DNA from: Oscillospiraceae bacterium
GTDB lineage: Bacteria; Bacillota; Clostridia; Oscillospirales; CAG-272
Assembly (NCBI GenBank): GCA_015063305.1
Contig: SVUJ01000001.1
Coordinates: 86,262 to 150,261 of the forward strand
Reading direction: 5' to 3'
DNA: 64,000 nt
Positions 17,278 to 26,010 of this stretch are shown piece after piece (positions within the stretch are counted from its first letter, which is position 1; every line of letters begins with the position of its first letter). The notes under the pieces were generated by a model. The model did not search any database and was not told the origin of the DNA. It saw only the letters and a program-made list of their open reading frames with translations. The translations under genes were made by a program, and so were the position numbers.

Positions 17278-17721
17278 CTAACTCATATTTCTGAATACCT
17301 CGGATATCTTTCCGAGCTTTACCATATAATCTATCGCTTCGCACCGCTCCCGCGAAAGATAGGGTTTTAGCGCCACGAGCAGACATGAGCGGCGGTCGCC
17401 GCCCCCGTGAGACCCCTTTGGCGCTCCGCCTTTCATTGAGGCGAGCGCGGGCATAAGCGCCGTCATAAGCTCGGGGAGCTTATCTGCCGCGCTTGGCGCG
17501 GCTGATGCTTCCGCGTCGGCGCTTGCGGGCGCGCTGTCGGTAGGCGGAGCGCTTTCTTGCGATCCTTCTGCCGATGCGGCGCTTGGGGGAGAGGTGAGCG
17601 CTGATGCCACCATGCTTATGAGCTCGGGATTGGCTAATATCTTATCTATCATCGCCGATATCTGGGGAGAGGCGGAGTTCTCGGCATCGTTTTGCTTTAT
17701 ATTTTCATTATCTTCGCTCAT
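17278..17721 (-). CDS. Unknown Ala/Ser/Pro-rich protein
   Basis: A 147-aa protein with an acidic N-terminus, a helical segment MIDKILANPELISMVASAL, a low-complexity Ala/Ser/Pro linker (about 45-85), a second helix PELMTALMPALASMKG, and a conserved-looking C-terminus RSCLLVALKPYLSRERCEAIDYMVKLGKISEVFR. The start has AAAGGAG 7 nt upstream. It is the middle gene of the three-gene minus cluster. No domain recognised. Its helices flanking a linker suggest a small assembly or scaffold protein, which is only a guess. Confidence 0.7.
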   Translation of the reverse strand: MSEDNENIKQNDAENSASPQISAMIDKILANPELISMVASALTSPPSAASAEGSQESAPPTDSAPASADAEASAAPSAADKLPELMTALMPALASMKGGAPKGSHGGGDRRSCLLVALKPYLSRERCEAIDYMVKLGKISEVFRNMS

Positions 17722-17756
17722 AAGGCTGCTCCTTTCGGTGTGCTTTTTGGGGGGAG

Positions 17757-17981
17757 TTATTTTTTTCGCTTTTTGTTTTGCTCATACATCTCGGCGATGC
17801 GGCTAAGATCTGCATCGCTCGCGCTCGAGAGGGCGCGGCGTATGCTGTCTACATCGCTCGTGTTCATATTGAAGCTTGCGGGGTCGATACCGCTGTCGGC
17901 GGCGAGCTTTGTTATCACAGCCTTGAGCTGTCGGTCGTTGAGGGTGAGAAGCCTTTCGAGTGATTGGCGGTCTATCTGCAT
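17757..17981 (-). CDS. Unknown small helical protein
   Basis: A 74-aa helical protein (LERLLTLNDRQLKAVITKLAAD, then SDVDSIRRALSSASDADLSRIAEMYEQ) with a basic tail. It is the first gene of the three-gene minus cluster, with GGAGG 8 nt before its ATG. No membrane segment or signal peptide. Function unknown. The two similar helical halves resemble the helices of the downstream 147-aa protein, so partnership is possible. Confidence 0.7.
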   Translation of the reverse strand: MQIDRQSLERLLTLNDRQLKAVITKLAADSGIDPASFNMNTSDVDSIRRALSSASDADLSRIAEMYEQNKKRKK

Positions 17982-18070
17982 TATGTATACCTCCGATATA
18001 AAATCTCTTCACGAAAAGTATATGCGCCGAGCGCTCGGTGGGTTCGGAGAGAATAAAATATAAAAAATTG

Positions 18071-18099
18071 TAGACTTTGTGGGCGGAATATGTTATAAT
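18071..18099 (+). promoter_or_regulatory. Promoter of the lipid-kinase gene
   Basis: TAGACT at 18071-18076, 17 bp, extended -10 TGTTATAAT with TATAAT at 18094-18099. It falls inside the 5' extension of the track ORF (18077), which shows that the true start is the later ATG at 18131. Confidence 0.75.
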
Positions 18100-18130
18100 T
18101 TATTTAATAATAATTTGTTTGGGGTGCGTT

Positions 18131-19096
18131 ATGAAATATTACTTTATCGTTAATCCAATGGCGGGTAAGGGCGCTCACAGAGAAGAGCTTATCGAGAGCA
18201 TTCGCGCGGCTTGTGAAAAAAGAGAGATAGAATACGAAATTTACAAAACCAAAGCGGTTGGCGACGCTACCGTTTTCGTTAAGAGCGTATGCGCCGACAC
18301 GGCTAATCTCCCCGCAAGATTTTACGCCTGCGGCGGCGACGGCACACTTGGCGAGGTGGCTAACGGAGCGGCGGGAGTGAAGGGCGCGGCTGTCGGCGTT
18401 ATACCCGTTGGAACGGGAAATGATTTCGTGCGCAACTTCGGAAAGGGCGAGCTTTTCTTTGACATTGAGGCGCAGATAGACGGCGAGGAATACCCCATAG
18501 ATATTCTTAAATGTAACGATATGTACGCGATAAATATGATAAACATAGGATTTGACTGCGAGGTCGTTAAAAAGACGGTCAAGCTTAAGAAGAGTCCGCT
18601 TATCCCCTCAAAGCTTGCGTACATAGCGGGGGTAGTTACCACCCTTATAAAGAAGCCCGGAATGAAGGCCGAGGTATCCTGCGACGGCTCTGAATTTGTT
18701 TTTGGAGAATATCTGCTCACCACCTATGCGAACGGCGAGTTCTGCGGCGGCGGATTTCATTCTAATCCCTGCGCGGCTCTTTGTGACGGAACGATAGACT
18801 CGCTTTTTATAAACAATGTTTCGAGAAGAGTATTCGTAAGCCTTGTGGGAAGCTACAAAAAGGGAACACATCTTCCGCTTGAGCAAAAGAATATACTTAA
18901 AAACCGAAAGTACAAAAAAATAGAGCTCCGCTTCCCGCAGAAGCAGAGCGCAAGTGTTGACGGCGAGCTTTACGATTTTGACGAGCTTTGCATAGAGATA
19001 GTTCCGAGAGGCGCTACCTTTGTTGCGCCCGCGGGAGTGATCCTTCCTCGCGCTCTTGCCGACAAAGTGGAAGAGCGTGTAGAGGCGACCGTCTGA
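18131..19096 (+). CDS. DagK/YegS-family lipid kinase
   Basis: A 321-aa diacylglycerol-kinase-type enzyme that phosphorylates a lipid alcohol, recycling diacylglycerol to phosphatidic acid if it is DgkB-like. It has the NPMAGKG nucleotide loop near the N-terminus, CGGDGTLGEVANG (about 66-78), and VIPVGTGNDFVRN (about 93-105), followed by the beta-rich C-terminal domain with GGGFHSNP and SVDGE. Start ATG 18131 follows GGGGTG. The track ORF start at 18077 is rejected because the promoter overlaps it. Its stop overlaps the next start (TGATG), so the two genes are translationally coupled. Confidence 0.88.
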   Translation: MKYYFIVNPMAGKGAHREELIESIRAACEKREIEYEIYKTKAVGDATVFVKSVCADTANLPARFYACGGDGTLGEVANGAAGVKGAAVGVIPVGTGNDFVRNFGKGELFFDIEAQIDGEEYPIDILKCNDMYAINMINIGFDCEVVKKTVKLKKSPLIPSKLAYIAGVVTTLIKKPGMKAEVSCDGSEFVFGEYLLTTYANGEFCGGGFHSNPCAALCDGTIDSLFINNVSRRVFVSLVGSYKKGTHLPLEQKNILKNRKYKKIELRFPQKQSASVDGELYDFDELCIEIVPRGATFVAPAGVILPRALADKVEERVEATV

Positions 19097-19614
19097 TGAC
19101 GTTGCTCGTTCTTTCCGACTCGCACGGAAGAGTTGACAGGATATCGCGCGCGTGTGAACTGAATAAGGGTGCGCGTGCGATACTTTTTCTCGGCGACGGT
19201 CTTTCCGACCTCGGCAGAGCCGAGCTCTGCGGTATCCCCGTGGTGGCGGTGCGCGGAAACTGTGATTTTGATTCCTCGGCGGGAGCATCAAATGCTCGGT
19301 ACGAACATATAGAGCGCGTTGGGGAATATAATATATTGTTGACACACGGACATCTGCTCGGAGTTAAAGAGGGGCGATCGAGGGCGGTGCTGCGCGCGGC
19401 GCAGCTTGGCGCGGATATCCTGCTTTACGGGCACACGCACGAGCCCGAGGAGAGCTACATCGCCGCGGGTACTGACGTGGGCGGTGTGATCCTTGATAAG
19501 CCCTTGCGCGTATTCAATCCGGGGAGCATAGGCAGACCGAGAGGGAGAGGCGCGTCGTTTGGCGTTATCACCATTCGTGGCAGAGATATACTGCTCTCGC
19601 ACGGTGAGCTTTGA
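19096..19614 (+). CDS. YfcE/MJ0936-type metallophosphoesterase
   Basis: A 172-aa calcineurin-like phosphodiesterase. All metal motifs are visible in order: DSHG, GDGLSD, GNCD, THGH and GHTHEP. The length is that of the small YfcE/YsnB family, which hydrolyse phosphodiesters in vitro; the natural substrate is unknown. The track ORF begins at 18988 inside dagK, but the homologous start MTLLVLSDSHG is ATG 19096, overlapping the dagK stop by one base. Confidence 0.88.
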   Translation: MTLLVLSDSHGRVDRISRACELNKGARAILFLGDGLSDLGRAELCGIPVVAVRGNCDFDSSAGASNARYEHIERVGEYNILLTHGHLLGVKEGRSRAVLRAAQLGADILLYGHTHEPEESYIAAGTDVGGVILDKPLRVFNPGSIGRPRGRGASFGVITIRGRDILLSHGEL

Positions 19615-19627
19615 AACAAATAAAATA

Positions 19628-19650
19628 GACCCCTGCCGTGGGCAAGGGTC
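19628..19650 (-). terminator. spoVG terminator
   Basis: On the minus strand GACCCTTGCC...GGCAGGGGTC (one mismatch) is followed by TATTTTATTTGTTT, directly after the spoVG stop. It lies between convergent genes. Confidence 0.65.
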
Positions 19651-19667
19651 ATAGTTTATGTTGGACT

Positions 19668-19967
19668 TCAGACGGGAGTTGCTACGGGATCGTCTTCTGA
19701 CAAGGGGGCTGAAGCGAGAGCTTCGTTATACGCTTCTATCACCGCGTCCTCAAGCTCTGCTCGGAACTGCGAGTTGATGGGATGAACGATATCGCGGTAG
19801 GTATCGTCGGGGTTTTTTCTGCTCGGCATCACGATAAAGAACTTATCTCTCGCGTTTATCACCTTTATATCGTGTACGGCGAGCTGAGAGTCAAACGTGA
19901 CCGATACGATTGCCTTCATAGGGCCTTCGTCAAAAAGCTTTCTGACCTTGACGTCTGTAATTTGCAT
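19668..19967 (-). CDS. spoVG: Septation/sporulation regulator SpoVG
   Basis: A 99-aa SpoVG: MQITDVKVRKLF, VSVTFDSQLAVHDIKVI, then the conserved FIVMPSRKNPDDTYRDIVHPINSQFR stretch. SpoVG is a small nucleic-acid-binding protein that affects asymmetric septation and cell-surface genes. The track begins at TTG 19973, only 1 nt from GGAGGA; ATG 19967 has the correct 7-nt spacing. It is a single gene convergent with the phosphodiesterase, and its upstream region diverges from murC. I did not find a convincing sigma-H promoter. Confidence 0.95.
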   Translation of the reverse strand: MQITDVKVRKLFDEGPMKAIVSVTFDSQLAVHDIKVINARDKFFIVMPSRKNPDDTYRDIVHPINSQFRAELEDAVIEAYNEALASAPLSEDDPVATPV

Positions 19968-20155
19968 TTTCAATTCCTCCGTTGTTGAAAAAATGATAGA
20001 CTTAATGTCAATAACTCAAAAGTCCTCTATCTGTTTGATTATATTATACAGTCAATTTTTTACCGTTATTCAATAAATTTGAAAGTTTTGTGTGAACAAC
20101 CTTGAAATAAATTTTGATTTTTGCTGCCCATATACCTATTAAGGATGGTTTTATT

Positions 20156-21565
20156 ATGTCTACTCCAAACACACATTTCGGCGCAAAGAGGATATCCGAG
20201 CTGCTGGAGAATTGTAAAAGTATATATTTTATCGGTATTGGCGGGATAAATATGTCCTCTCTTGCCCACATATCGCAGAACCGAGGATTTCGGGTCGGCG
20301 GCTCGGACAGAGTGTCCTCGGCGCTGACCGAAAGACTTGCCGCGCGCGGGATAGAGATATATCACGAGCACAGGGCGGAGAACGTGTGGGGATATGACGC
20401 GGTGGTTTACACGGTTGCCATCTCTCCCGACAATCCCGAATACCTTGAGGCGCAAAAAATGGGGATACCCTGCATATCGCGCGCCGATTTTCTTGGGTAT
20501 ATCATGACGGGATATCCGAGAAGAGTGGGTGTGTCGGGTATGCACGGAAAGAGCACCTGCACGTCTATGTGCGCCTCTGTTTTTATGGGGGCGAATTCCT
20601 CTCCGACCGTGCTTTCGGGCGCTGAGATGGATATTATGGACGGCGCTTACACCGTTGGCGAGGGTGACGATTTTATATTCGAGGCTTGTGAGTATATGGA
20701 CTCCTTCCTCGATTTCAACCCGACCGTGGCGGTGATACTCAATATAGAGCTTGACCACGTGGACTATTTCCACGGCATCGAGCAGGTGAGGGGGTCGTTT
20801 GCAAGGTACGCCTCTCTCACGGGAGACGGGGGATACGTTGTGGCGAATGCAGATGACGAGAACGTGATGATCTCGCTCGAAAATTACGGCGGAACGGTGC
20901 TGCGCTTTGGAGTGGATAGCGAAAACGCCGACTTCAGGGCGGTGAATATCGCGTGCAGTGGCGGAAGATACAGCTTTGATATCGAAAAGAGAGGTAAGCC
21001 GCTCTGCCGTGTGGAGCTTTCGGTCACGGGATATCACAATATATATAACGCGCTCGCCTGCGCGGCGGCGGCAGATCTTTGCGGTATTCGCGCGGAGGAT
21101 ATCGCCGCGGGTCTTGCGGCTTTTGGGGGAGCGAAGAGAAGAATGGAATACAAAGGGCGGATATGCGGAGCGGATATCTACGACGATTACGGACATCACC
21201 CCACCGAGATAGCCACCACTCTCGCGGGAGCGAGGGGACTTGCCGAGGGAAGGCTCGTCTGCGTCTATCAGCCGCACACCTATTCGAGAACAAAAGCCCT
21301 GTTTGATGATTTCGCGAGGGCGTTCGAGGCGGCGGACAAAGTTATTTTCTCGGACATATACGCCGCAAGAGAGATAGACGACGGCTCGGTCAGTTCCAAA
21401 ATGCTCGCCGAGGCGGTTGGAGAAAAAGCGGTCTGGGGCGGCGATCTTAAAATGACCGCCGAGCTGCTCCGCGCCGAGCTGAAGGACGGCGACACCGCCA
21501 TCGTAATGGGCGCGGGCGATATTTGGAAGATAGTTGATATGGTAAAGCAAGGAAGAACCTTTTAA
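20156..21565 (+). CDS. murC: UDP-N-acetylmuramate--L-alanine ligase
   Basis: A 469-aa Mur ligase that adds L-Ala to UDP-MurNAc in cytosolic peptidoglycan precursor synthesis. It has the N-terminal GIGGINMSSLA nucleotide motif (about 23-33), the ATP loop GMHGKST (about 128-134), central NIELDHVDYF, and the C-terminal DDYGHHPTEI and YQPHTYSRTKAL motifs. The track starts at 20114, but AAGGATGG at 20141 fits ATG 20156. The last codons (RTF-stop) lie inside a family A hairpin, so the terminator overlaps the stop codon. Confidence 0.95.
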   Translation: MSTPNTHFGAKRISELLENCKSIYFIGIGGINMSSLAHISQNRGFRVGGSDRVSSALTERLAARGIEIYHEHRAENVWGYDAVVYTVAISPDNPEYLEAQKMGIPCISRADFLGYIMTGYPRRVGVSGMHGKSTCTSMCASVFMGANSSPTVLSGAEMDIMDGAYTVGEGDDFIFEACEYMDSFLDFNPTVAVILNIELDHVDYFHGIEQVRGSFARYASLTGDGGYVVANADDENVMISLENYGGTVLRFGVDSENADFRAVNIACSGGRYSFDIEKRGKPLCRVELSVTGYHNIYNALACAAAADLCGIRAEDIAAGLAAFGGAKRRMEYKGRICGADIYDDYGHHPTEIATTLAGARGLAEGRLVCVYQPHTYSRTKALFDDFARAFEAADKVIFSDIYAAREIDDGSVSSKMLAEAVGEKAVWGGDLKMTAELLRAELKDGDTAIVMGAGDIWKIVDMVKQGRTF

Positions 21566-21580
21566 GGAAAGGTTCTCCCT
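21552..21580 (+). terminator. murC terminator (family A), overlapping the stop codon
   Basis: AGAACCTTT...AAAGGTTCT with CCCTT following; the left arm contains the last three sense codons of murC. The trailing GACCCTCTCCAAACCTTTTT is the usual family A spacer. Confidence 0.6.
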
Positions 21581-21740
21581 TGACCCTCTCCAAACCTTTT
21601 TAAACTATTTTCACCATCGGGTTGGAGCAAGCGAATAGTGGGAGCTACCCCGATTTTTGCCGCGGGTCATACCCGCCCCCTCAAAAACTTTCAAACTGTT
21701 CTTGGCTACAGTGACGAGGTTTAGATTGTAATGTTTATAC

Positions 21741-21851
21741 AAGGGTCGTCGTAGGCGCCGACCCCTACCACGAAAATTATAATCTAACTTCACCACGGTG
21801 TGGCAGACATTATTTTATAACCGGTAGGGGTCGGCGCCTACGACGACCCTT
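21741..21851. repeat. Long-armed palindrome, family B copy 2
   Basis: Arms of 29 bp (21741-21769 and 21823-21851, AAGGGTCGTCGTAGGCGCCG...) are perfectly complementary around a loop containing the small hairpin CACCACGGTGTGG. It differs from copy 3 in the arms at positions that change on both sides, so pairing stays perfect. It is missing from the matching place in the left arm of the long inverted repeat. Confidence 0.85.
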
Positions 21852-21966
21852 AAAACAAACAAATAAGCAAAACATAAAATAGAAAACTAATCGTCACCTC
21901 AAACCGTAGGGCGGGGGTTTATCTCTCGCCGAATGTAAGGGCGATTCACGAATCGTCCGCAAAAAA

Positions 21967-22098
21967 GGCTCCCTCCGGGAGGGAGCTGTCGCCGTAGGCG
22001 ACTGAGGGAAAGCGCGTTACAATAACACTAAACTAATTTTAATATACCGCACTCTCCTTCCACCGCTATGCGGTCCCCCTTCCTCCCGGAGGAAGGCT
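21967..22098 (-). repeat. Family C palindromic repeat, copy 2
   Basis: Same element as copy 1 in opposite orientation: GGCTCCCTCCGGGAGGGAGC, CTGTCGCCGTAGGCGAC, an A/T-rich middle, CTCCTTCCACCGCTATGCGG and the closing CTTCCTCCCGGAGGAAGGC. It ends 30 bp before the methyltransferase start. Confidence 0.85.
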
Positions 22099-22128
22099 AT
22101 AAAACAGAAATCAAAAAAGGACACAGAT

Positions 22129-22896
22129 ATGTACGACGCTATTGCTCATGTTTACGATAAGCTCAACGCCGATATAGACTATGGCGCGTGGGCGGATTTC
22201 GTTGAAAAATGCTTTGATAAATATTTGCCCCAAAGCCCCACGCTCTTGCTTGACCTCGCCTGCGGTACGGGCAGTATGACCATACAGCTCGCCTCGCGCG
22301 GATACGATATGATAGGCGTGGATATGAGCGAGGATATGCTCTCCGAGGCGTATATACGCAGCGAAGGGCGGGGAATACTCTACCTTTGTCAGGATATGAG
22401 AAGCTTTGAGCTTTACGGAACTGTCGGGGCGGTCACCTGCTGTCTTGACAGCATAAATTATCTGCTTACCGAGGCGGATGTAAAGAAGACGTTTGGGGGT
22501 GTTCACAACTATCTTGACCCCGATGGGCTCTTCATCTTTGATATGAACACGCCGTATAAATTTGAGAATATATACTCGGATAACGCCTACATACTTGAGG
22601 ACGAGATAGACCTCGGCGACGGTGAGCCGCCCTTCTCGGTCTATTGCGGTTGGCAGAACCACTATGATGCCGAGAGCGGTATATGCGATTTTTACCTCTC
22701 GCTCTTCGAAGAGAGGGACGGGGCTTATCTGCGCTCGGACGAGCATCAAAGGGAGAGAAGCTATTCGCTCGATACGGTAAAGAGGTTGCTTTCCGAGAGT
22801 GGCTTTGAGCTTTTGGGTTGCTTTGGAGATCTTGATATGTCAGCGCCTGCGGAAAGCTGTGAGCGCTGGTACTTCGTTGCGAGAGCAAAAAAATAA
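22129..22896 (+). CDS. Class I SAM-dependent methyltransferase
   Basis: A 255-aa methyltransferase with motif I LLLDLACGTGSMT (about 39-51), the acidic loop VDMSEDML (about 64-71), and YLCQDMRSFEL (motif II region). The C-terminal half (IFDMNTPYKF...) resembles the small-molecule methyltransferases often annotated near rsfS/hslO in Clostridia. The substrate cannot be told from sequence. The start is ATG 22129 after AAAGGA. It precedes hslO by 18 bp and is probably in the same transcript, whose promoter must lie in or near the repeat region. Confidence 0.82.
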   Translation: MYDAIAHVYDKLNADIDYGAWADFVEKCFDKYLPQSPTLLLDLACGTGSMTIQLASRGYDMIGVDMSEDMLSEAYIRSEGRGILYLCQDMRSFELYGTVGAVTCCLDSINYLLTEADVKKTFGGVHNYLDPDGLFIFDMNTPYKFENIYSDNAYILEDEIDLGDGEPPFSVYCGWQNHYDAESGICDFYLSLFEERDGAYLRSDEHQRERSYSLDTVKRLLSESGFELLGCFGDLDMSAPAESCERWYFVARAKK

Positions 22897-22914
22897 AATC
22901 AGGGAGATAGCAAA

Positions 22915-23832
22915 ATGTCAGAAAACAGAACTTCATCGATACTTCGCGCTATGACACAGGACGGGAGCGCGAGAATACACATAATAAATTCAACCGAGAT
23001 AGTCAACGCGGCTGTGGGATATCACCACACCACGCCAACGGCGACCGCGGCGCTCGGCAGACTTCTCACGGCTACCTCGATTATGGGCGCTATGCTCGGA
23101 GAGAAGGAGAACAGCATCACCGTTATGCTGAACGGAGACGGCCCTGCGGGCAGACTTATAGCCGTGGGCGACTATTACGGAAACGTGAGGGGATATATCC
23201 AAAATCCCGAGGTCGACGTGCCCAAAAAGCCCAACGGCAAGCTTGACGTTGGCGGCGCTGTCGGAGCGGGACTTCTGACTATCATAAGAGATACGGGCGC
23301 TGACGAGCCCTATACAGGCTCGATACCGCTGAGAAGCGGAGAGGTGGCGGAGGATATCGCCGAGTATTTCGCGAACAGCGAGCAGATCCCCACGGTCTGC
23401 GCGCTCGGAGTGCTCGTTGACACAGACCTGAGCTGTCGCGCGGCTGGCGGAGTGCTTATACAGCTTCTCCCCTTTGCCGCTGAGGAAACGATATGCGCTA
23501 TCGAGAGAAACACGGCGCTGCTTTCAAACGTTTCAAGGCTTTTTGATTCGGGCAAGTCGAATGCCGAGATAGCCGAGATAGTCATGGAAGGCATACCTTA
23601 TGACATTTTTGACGAGCTTGAGGTAGAGTATAAGTGCAACTGCAGCAGAGATAAGGTCAAGGGAGCGCTTATATCGGTGGGAGCTAAAAAGCTTCACGAG
23701 ATGCTTGACGAGCAGGTCGCCGAGGGCAAGGAGGAAAAGCTTGAGGTGGTATGCCGTTTCTGCGGCAAGAAGGAAGAGTTCAGCCGCGCCGATGTCGAAG
23801 AATGGGAAAAGAGCGCTGAAATAAAAGGTTGA
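22915..23832 (+). CDS. hslO: Redox-regulated chaperone Hsp33
   Basis: A 305-aa Hsp33. When oxidised it unfolds, releases zinc and holds unfolding client proteins. The redox switch is intact: CNC at about 241-243 and CRFC at about 280-283. The N-terminal fold has [12 protein letters not shown] and [22 protein letters not shown]. Length is near the usual 290-300. GGGAGATAG precedes ATG 22915. The -35 box of the next promoter overlaps its stop codon. Confidence 0.95.
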   Translation: MSENRTSSILRAMTQDGSARIHIINSTEIVNAAVGYHHTTPTATAALGRLLTATSIMGAMLGEKENSITVMLNGDGPAGRLIAVGDYYGNVRGYIQNPEVDVPKKPNGKLDVGGAVGAGLLTIIRDTGADEPYTGSIPLRSGEVAEDIAEYFANSEQIPTVCALGVLVDTDLSCRAAGGVLIQLLPFAAEETICAIERNTALLSNVSRLFDSGKSNAEIAEIVMEGIPYDIFDELEVEYKCNCSRDKVKGALISVGAKKLHEMLDEQVAEGKEEKLEVVCRFCGKKEEFSRADVEEWEKSAEIKG

Positions 23833-23857
23833 CTTTGTGAGCCATAAAGGTTATAAT
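23829..23857 (+). promoter_or_regulatory. Promoter of the rpiR-to-ispH run
   Basis: TTGACT at 23829-23834, 17 bp, TATAAT at 23852-23857. The -35 includes the hslO stop codon TGA. Confidence 0.8.
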
Positions 23858-23889
23858 AGACCCAACGGCAACAGGGGGAGAGGGGAGAT

Positions 23890-24753
23890 ATGGAAAAGAA
23901 TCTTCTTAAGGAAATAGAGGCGAAAAGGATTTTTCTCTCAAAGGGACAGAAGCTTATCGCGAATTACGTCACCGCTCATTACGATAAGGCGGCGTACCTC
24001 ACGGCGTCAAAGCTGGGGGCTGTGGTAGGCGTTTCGGAATCCACGGTGGTCCGCTTTGCGACCGAGCTTGGCTTTGACGGATATCCCGCCTTTCAGCACG
24101 CCCTGCAGGAGATGGTGCGTACCAAGCTGACCTCATTCCAGCGTGTTGAGGTCACCAACGACCGTATCGGAAACGGAGATATCCTCTCAAAGGTCTTGCT
24201 TTCCGATATGGAAAAGATACGCCACACCCTTGACGGAATAAACAGAGATGATTTCAATTCTGCGGTGCAGAGTATAGTCTGCGCCAGGAAGATATACATA
24301 ATAGGCGCGAGGTCGTCGGCGACCATCGCGGGATTTCTCGGACACAACCTGAGAATGATATTCGATAACGTGAAGCTCATCGATACCGTTTCGGGAAGTG
24401 AGCTTTTCGAGGAGATAATGGGGATAAGCGATGAGGACGTTATGGTCGCGATAAGCTTTCCCAGATATTCAAAGAAGGTAATAAACGCGGTCGATTACGC
24501 GAGGAACGCGGGGGCGGACGTTATTGCTGTTACCGACAGTAAAAGCTCGCCGATAGCGAGCAACGCCACACAGGTGCTTGCCGCCGAGAGCGATATGGCT
24601 TCCTTTGTGGATTCGCTTGTTGCTCCGCTCAGCATAATAAACGCCATAATCGTGGCGGTTGCAAGAGAGAAAAAGGACGAGCTTGACGTAAGACTGCGCC
24701 GACTTGAGGAGATATGGGACGAATATGATGTCTATGACAAATCACACGGCTGA
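23890..24753 (+). CDS. MurR/RpiR-family transcription regulator
   Basis: A 287-aa regulator with an N-terminal HTH_6 domain (SKGQKLIANYVTAHYDKAAYLTASKLGAVVGVSESTVVRFATELGFDGYPAFQ) and a C-terminal SIS sugar-phosphate-binding domain (YIIGARSSATIAGFLGHNL, then VMVAISFPRYSKKVINAVDYARNAGADVIAVTDS). Such proteins sense phosphosugars. No sugar gene is adjacent, so its targets are unknown. Its end overlaps the start of the flavoprotein gene, implying one transcript. Confidence 0.88.
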   Translation: MEKNLLKEIEAKRIFLSKGQKLIANYVTAHYDKAAYLTASKLGAVVGVSESTVVRFATELGFDGYPAFQHALQEMVRTKLTSFQRVEVTNDRIGNGDILSKVLLSDMEKIRHTLDGINRDDFNSAVQSIVCARKIYIIGARSSATIAGFLGHNLRMIFDNVKLIDTVSGSELFEEIMGISDEDVMVAISFPRYSKKVINAVDYARNAGADVIAVTDSKSSPIASNATQVLAAESDMASFVDSLVAPLSIINAIIVAVAREKKDELDVRLRRLEEIWDEYDVYDKSHG

Positions 24754-25996
24754 TACGCGCTCGGTTGTGATAGTCGGGGGCGGAGCTGCGGGAATGATGG
24801 CGGCTATCGCCGCGGCAGACAACGGAGCGGCGGTAACGCTTATAGATAAAAATGAAAGGCTCGGCAAAAAGCTGAGGATAACGGGCAAGGGGCGCTGTAA
24901 CGTCACAAATGACTGTCAGCTCAATGAGTTTTTGAACAACGTTCCCACCAATCCCAAATTTTTATATGCCGCGCTCAGCCGATTTGACAGCGCGGACACG
25001 ATGGAGTTCTTTGAGGGCGCAGGTGTGCCGCTCAAGGTCGAGAGGGGAAAAAGGGTTTTCCCCGTGTCGGACAAGGCTTGGGACGTTGCCGAGGCTATGG
25101 TGCGTCTTTGCCGCAAGAAGAACGTTAAGATAATAAAGGGAAGAGTGTCACGGATACTCGCCGAGGGTGGCGCTGTTTGCGGCGTCGTTTGCGGTGGAGA
25201 GATAATAAACGCCGATGCGGTGGTAATCTGCACGGGAGGAAAGTCGTATCCTCTCACGGGCTCTGACGGCGACGGATACCGCCTTGCCGCCGAGCTTGGA
25301 CACGACACGGTAGCTCCTACTCCGTCACTCGTGCCGCTCACCTCGCGCTCGGGCGACTGCGCCAAGATGCAGGGGCTCTCGCTCAAAAACGTGGCGCTGT
25401 CGGTCTACCATACCGATAGCGGCAAGAGAGTTTACGAGGATTTCGGCGAGATGATGTTCACACATTTCGGAATGACAGGGCCGATGATACTTTCGGCGTC
25501 GGCTCACATAAAGGACGTATCAAGCGGAAAATACGAGGCGTTAATAGACCTCAAGCCCGCGCTTGACGAAAAGACGCTTGATGCTCGCATACTCTCGGAT
25601 TTCGCTAAGAACACGAACAAGGATTTTGTCAACTCGCTCGACGCGCTCCTGCCGCAGAAGATGATAGAGGTCGTGGTGCGCAGAAGCGGGATAGATGGCA
25701 GAAAAAAGGTAAATTCGATCACCAAGGAAGAGAGAAGGGCGCTTGTAGAGGTGATAAAGAATTTCAGAGTGCCGATATCGGGATTTCGCCCGATAGACGA
25801 GGCGATAATAACCAAGGGCGGAATATCGGTAAAGCAGATAGACCCCAAGACTATGCGCTCAAAGCTTTGCGCGGGGCTCTATTTTGCGGGTGAGGTAATA
25901 GATGTTGATGCCTATACTGGCGGATTTAATCTGCAGATAGCTTTTTCCACAGGCATTCTCGCGGGTGAGAATGCGGCAATAAATATAGAAAAATAA
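24725..25996 (+). CDS. HI0933/YhiN-family flavoprotein
   Basis: A 423-aa predicted FAD-dependent oxidoreductase of the HI0933/BaiN family. It has the dinucleotide motif VVIVGGGAAGMMAAIAAADNG near the N-terminus, the family signature RLGKKLRITGKGRCNVTND, VICTGGKSYPLTGSDGDGY, and the C-terminal FAD site GLYFAGEVIDVDAYTGGFNLQIAFSTG. One relative, BaiN, takes part in bile-acid reduction, but most members have no proven substrate. The track begins at TTG 24704. I prefer ATG 24725 (GAGGAGA at 24706, somewhat far); 24734 is also possible. It overlaps the rpiR gene. Confidence 0.85.
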   Translation: MMSMTNHTADTRSVVIVGGGAAGMMAAIAAADNGAAVTLIDKNERLGKKLRITGKGRCNVTNDCQLNEFLNNVPTNPKFLYAALSRFDSADTMEFFEGAGVPLKVERGKRVFPVSDKAWDVAEAMVRLCRKKNVKIIKGRVSRILAEGGAVCGVVCGGEIINADAVVICTGGKSYPLTGSDGDGYRLAAELGHDTVAPTPSLVPLTSRSGDCAKMQGLSLKNVALSVYHTDSGKRVYEDFGEMMFTHFGMTGPMILSASAHIKDVSSGKYEALIDLKPALDEKTLDARILSDFAKNTNKDFVNSLDALLPQKMIEVVVRRSGIDGRKKVNSITKEERRALVEVIKNFRVPISGFRPIDEAIITKGGISVKQIDPKTMRSKLCAGLYFAGEVIDVDAYTGGFNLQIAFSTGILAGENAAINIEK

Positions 25997-26010
25997 AGGA
26001 GATATTTATT

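Larger units (their letters stand above)
21560..22102 (-). repeat. Right arm of long inverted repeat
   Basis: Reverse complement of 16508-16866, interrupted by about 150 bp that include the family B palindrome at 21741-21851. No gene is seen between murC and the methyltransferase apart from these repeats. Confidence 0.85.

Noticed and set aside
19980-20110. Sigma-H promoter for spoVG
   Set aside because: AGAGGACTT resembles the -35 box, but no matching GAAT -10 at the right distance was found; too weak to list.
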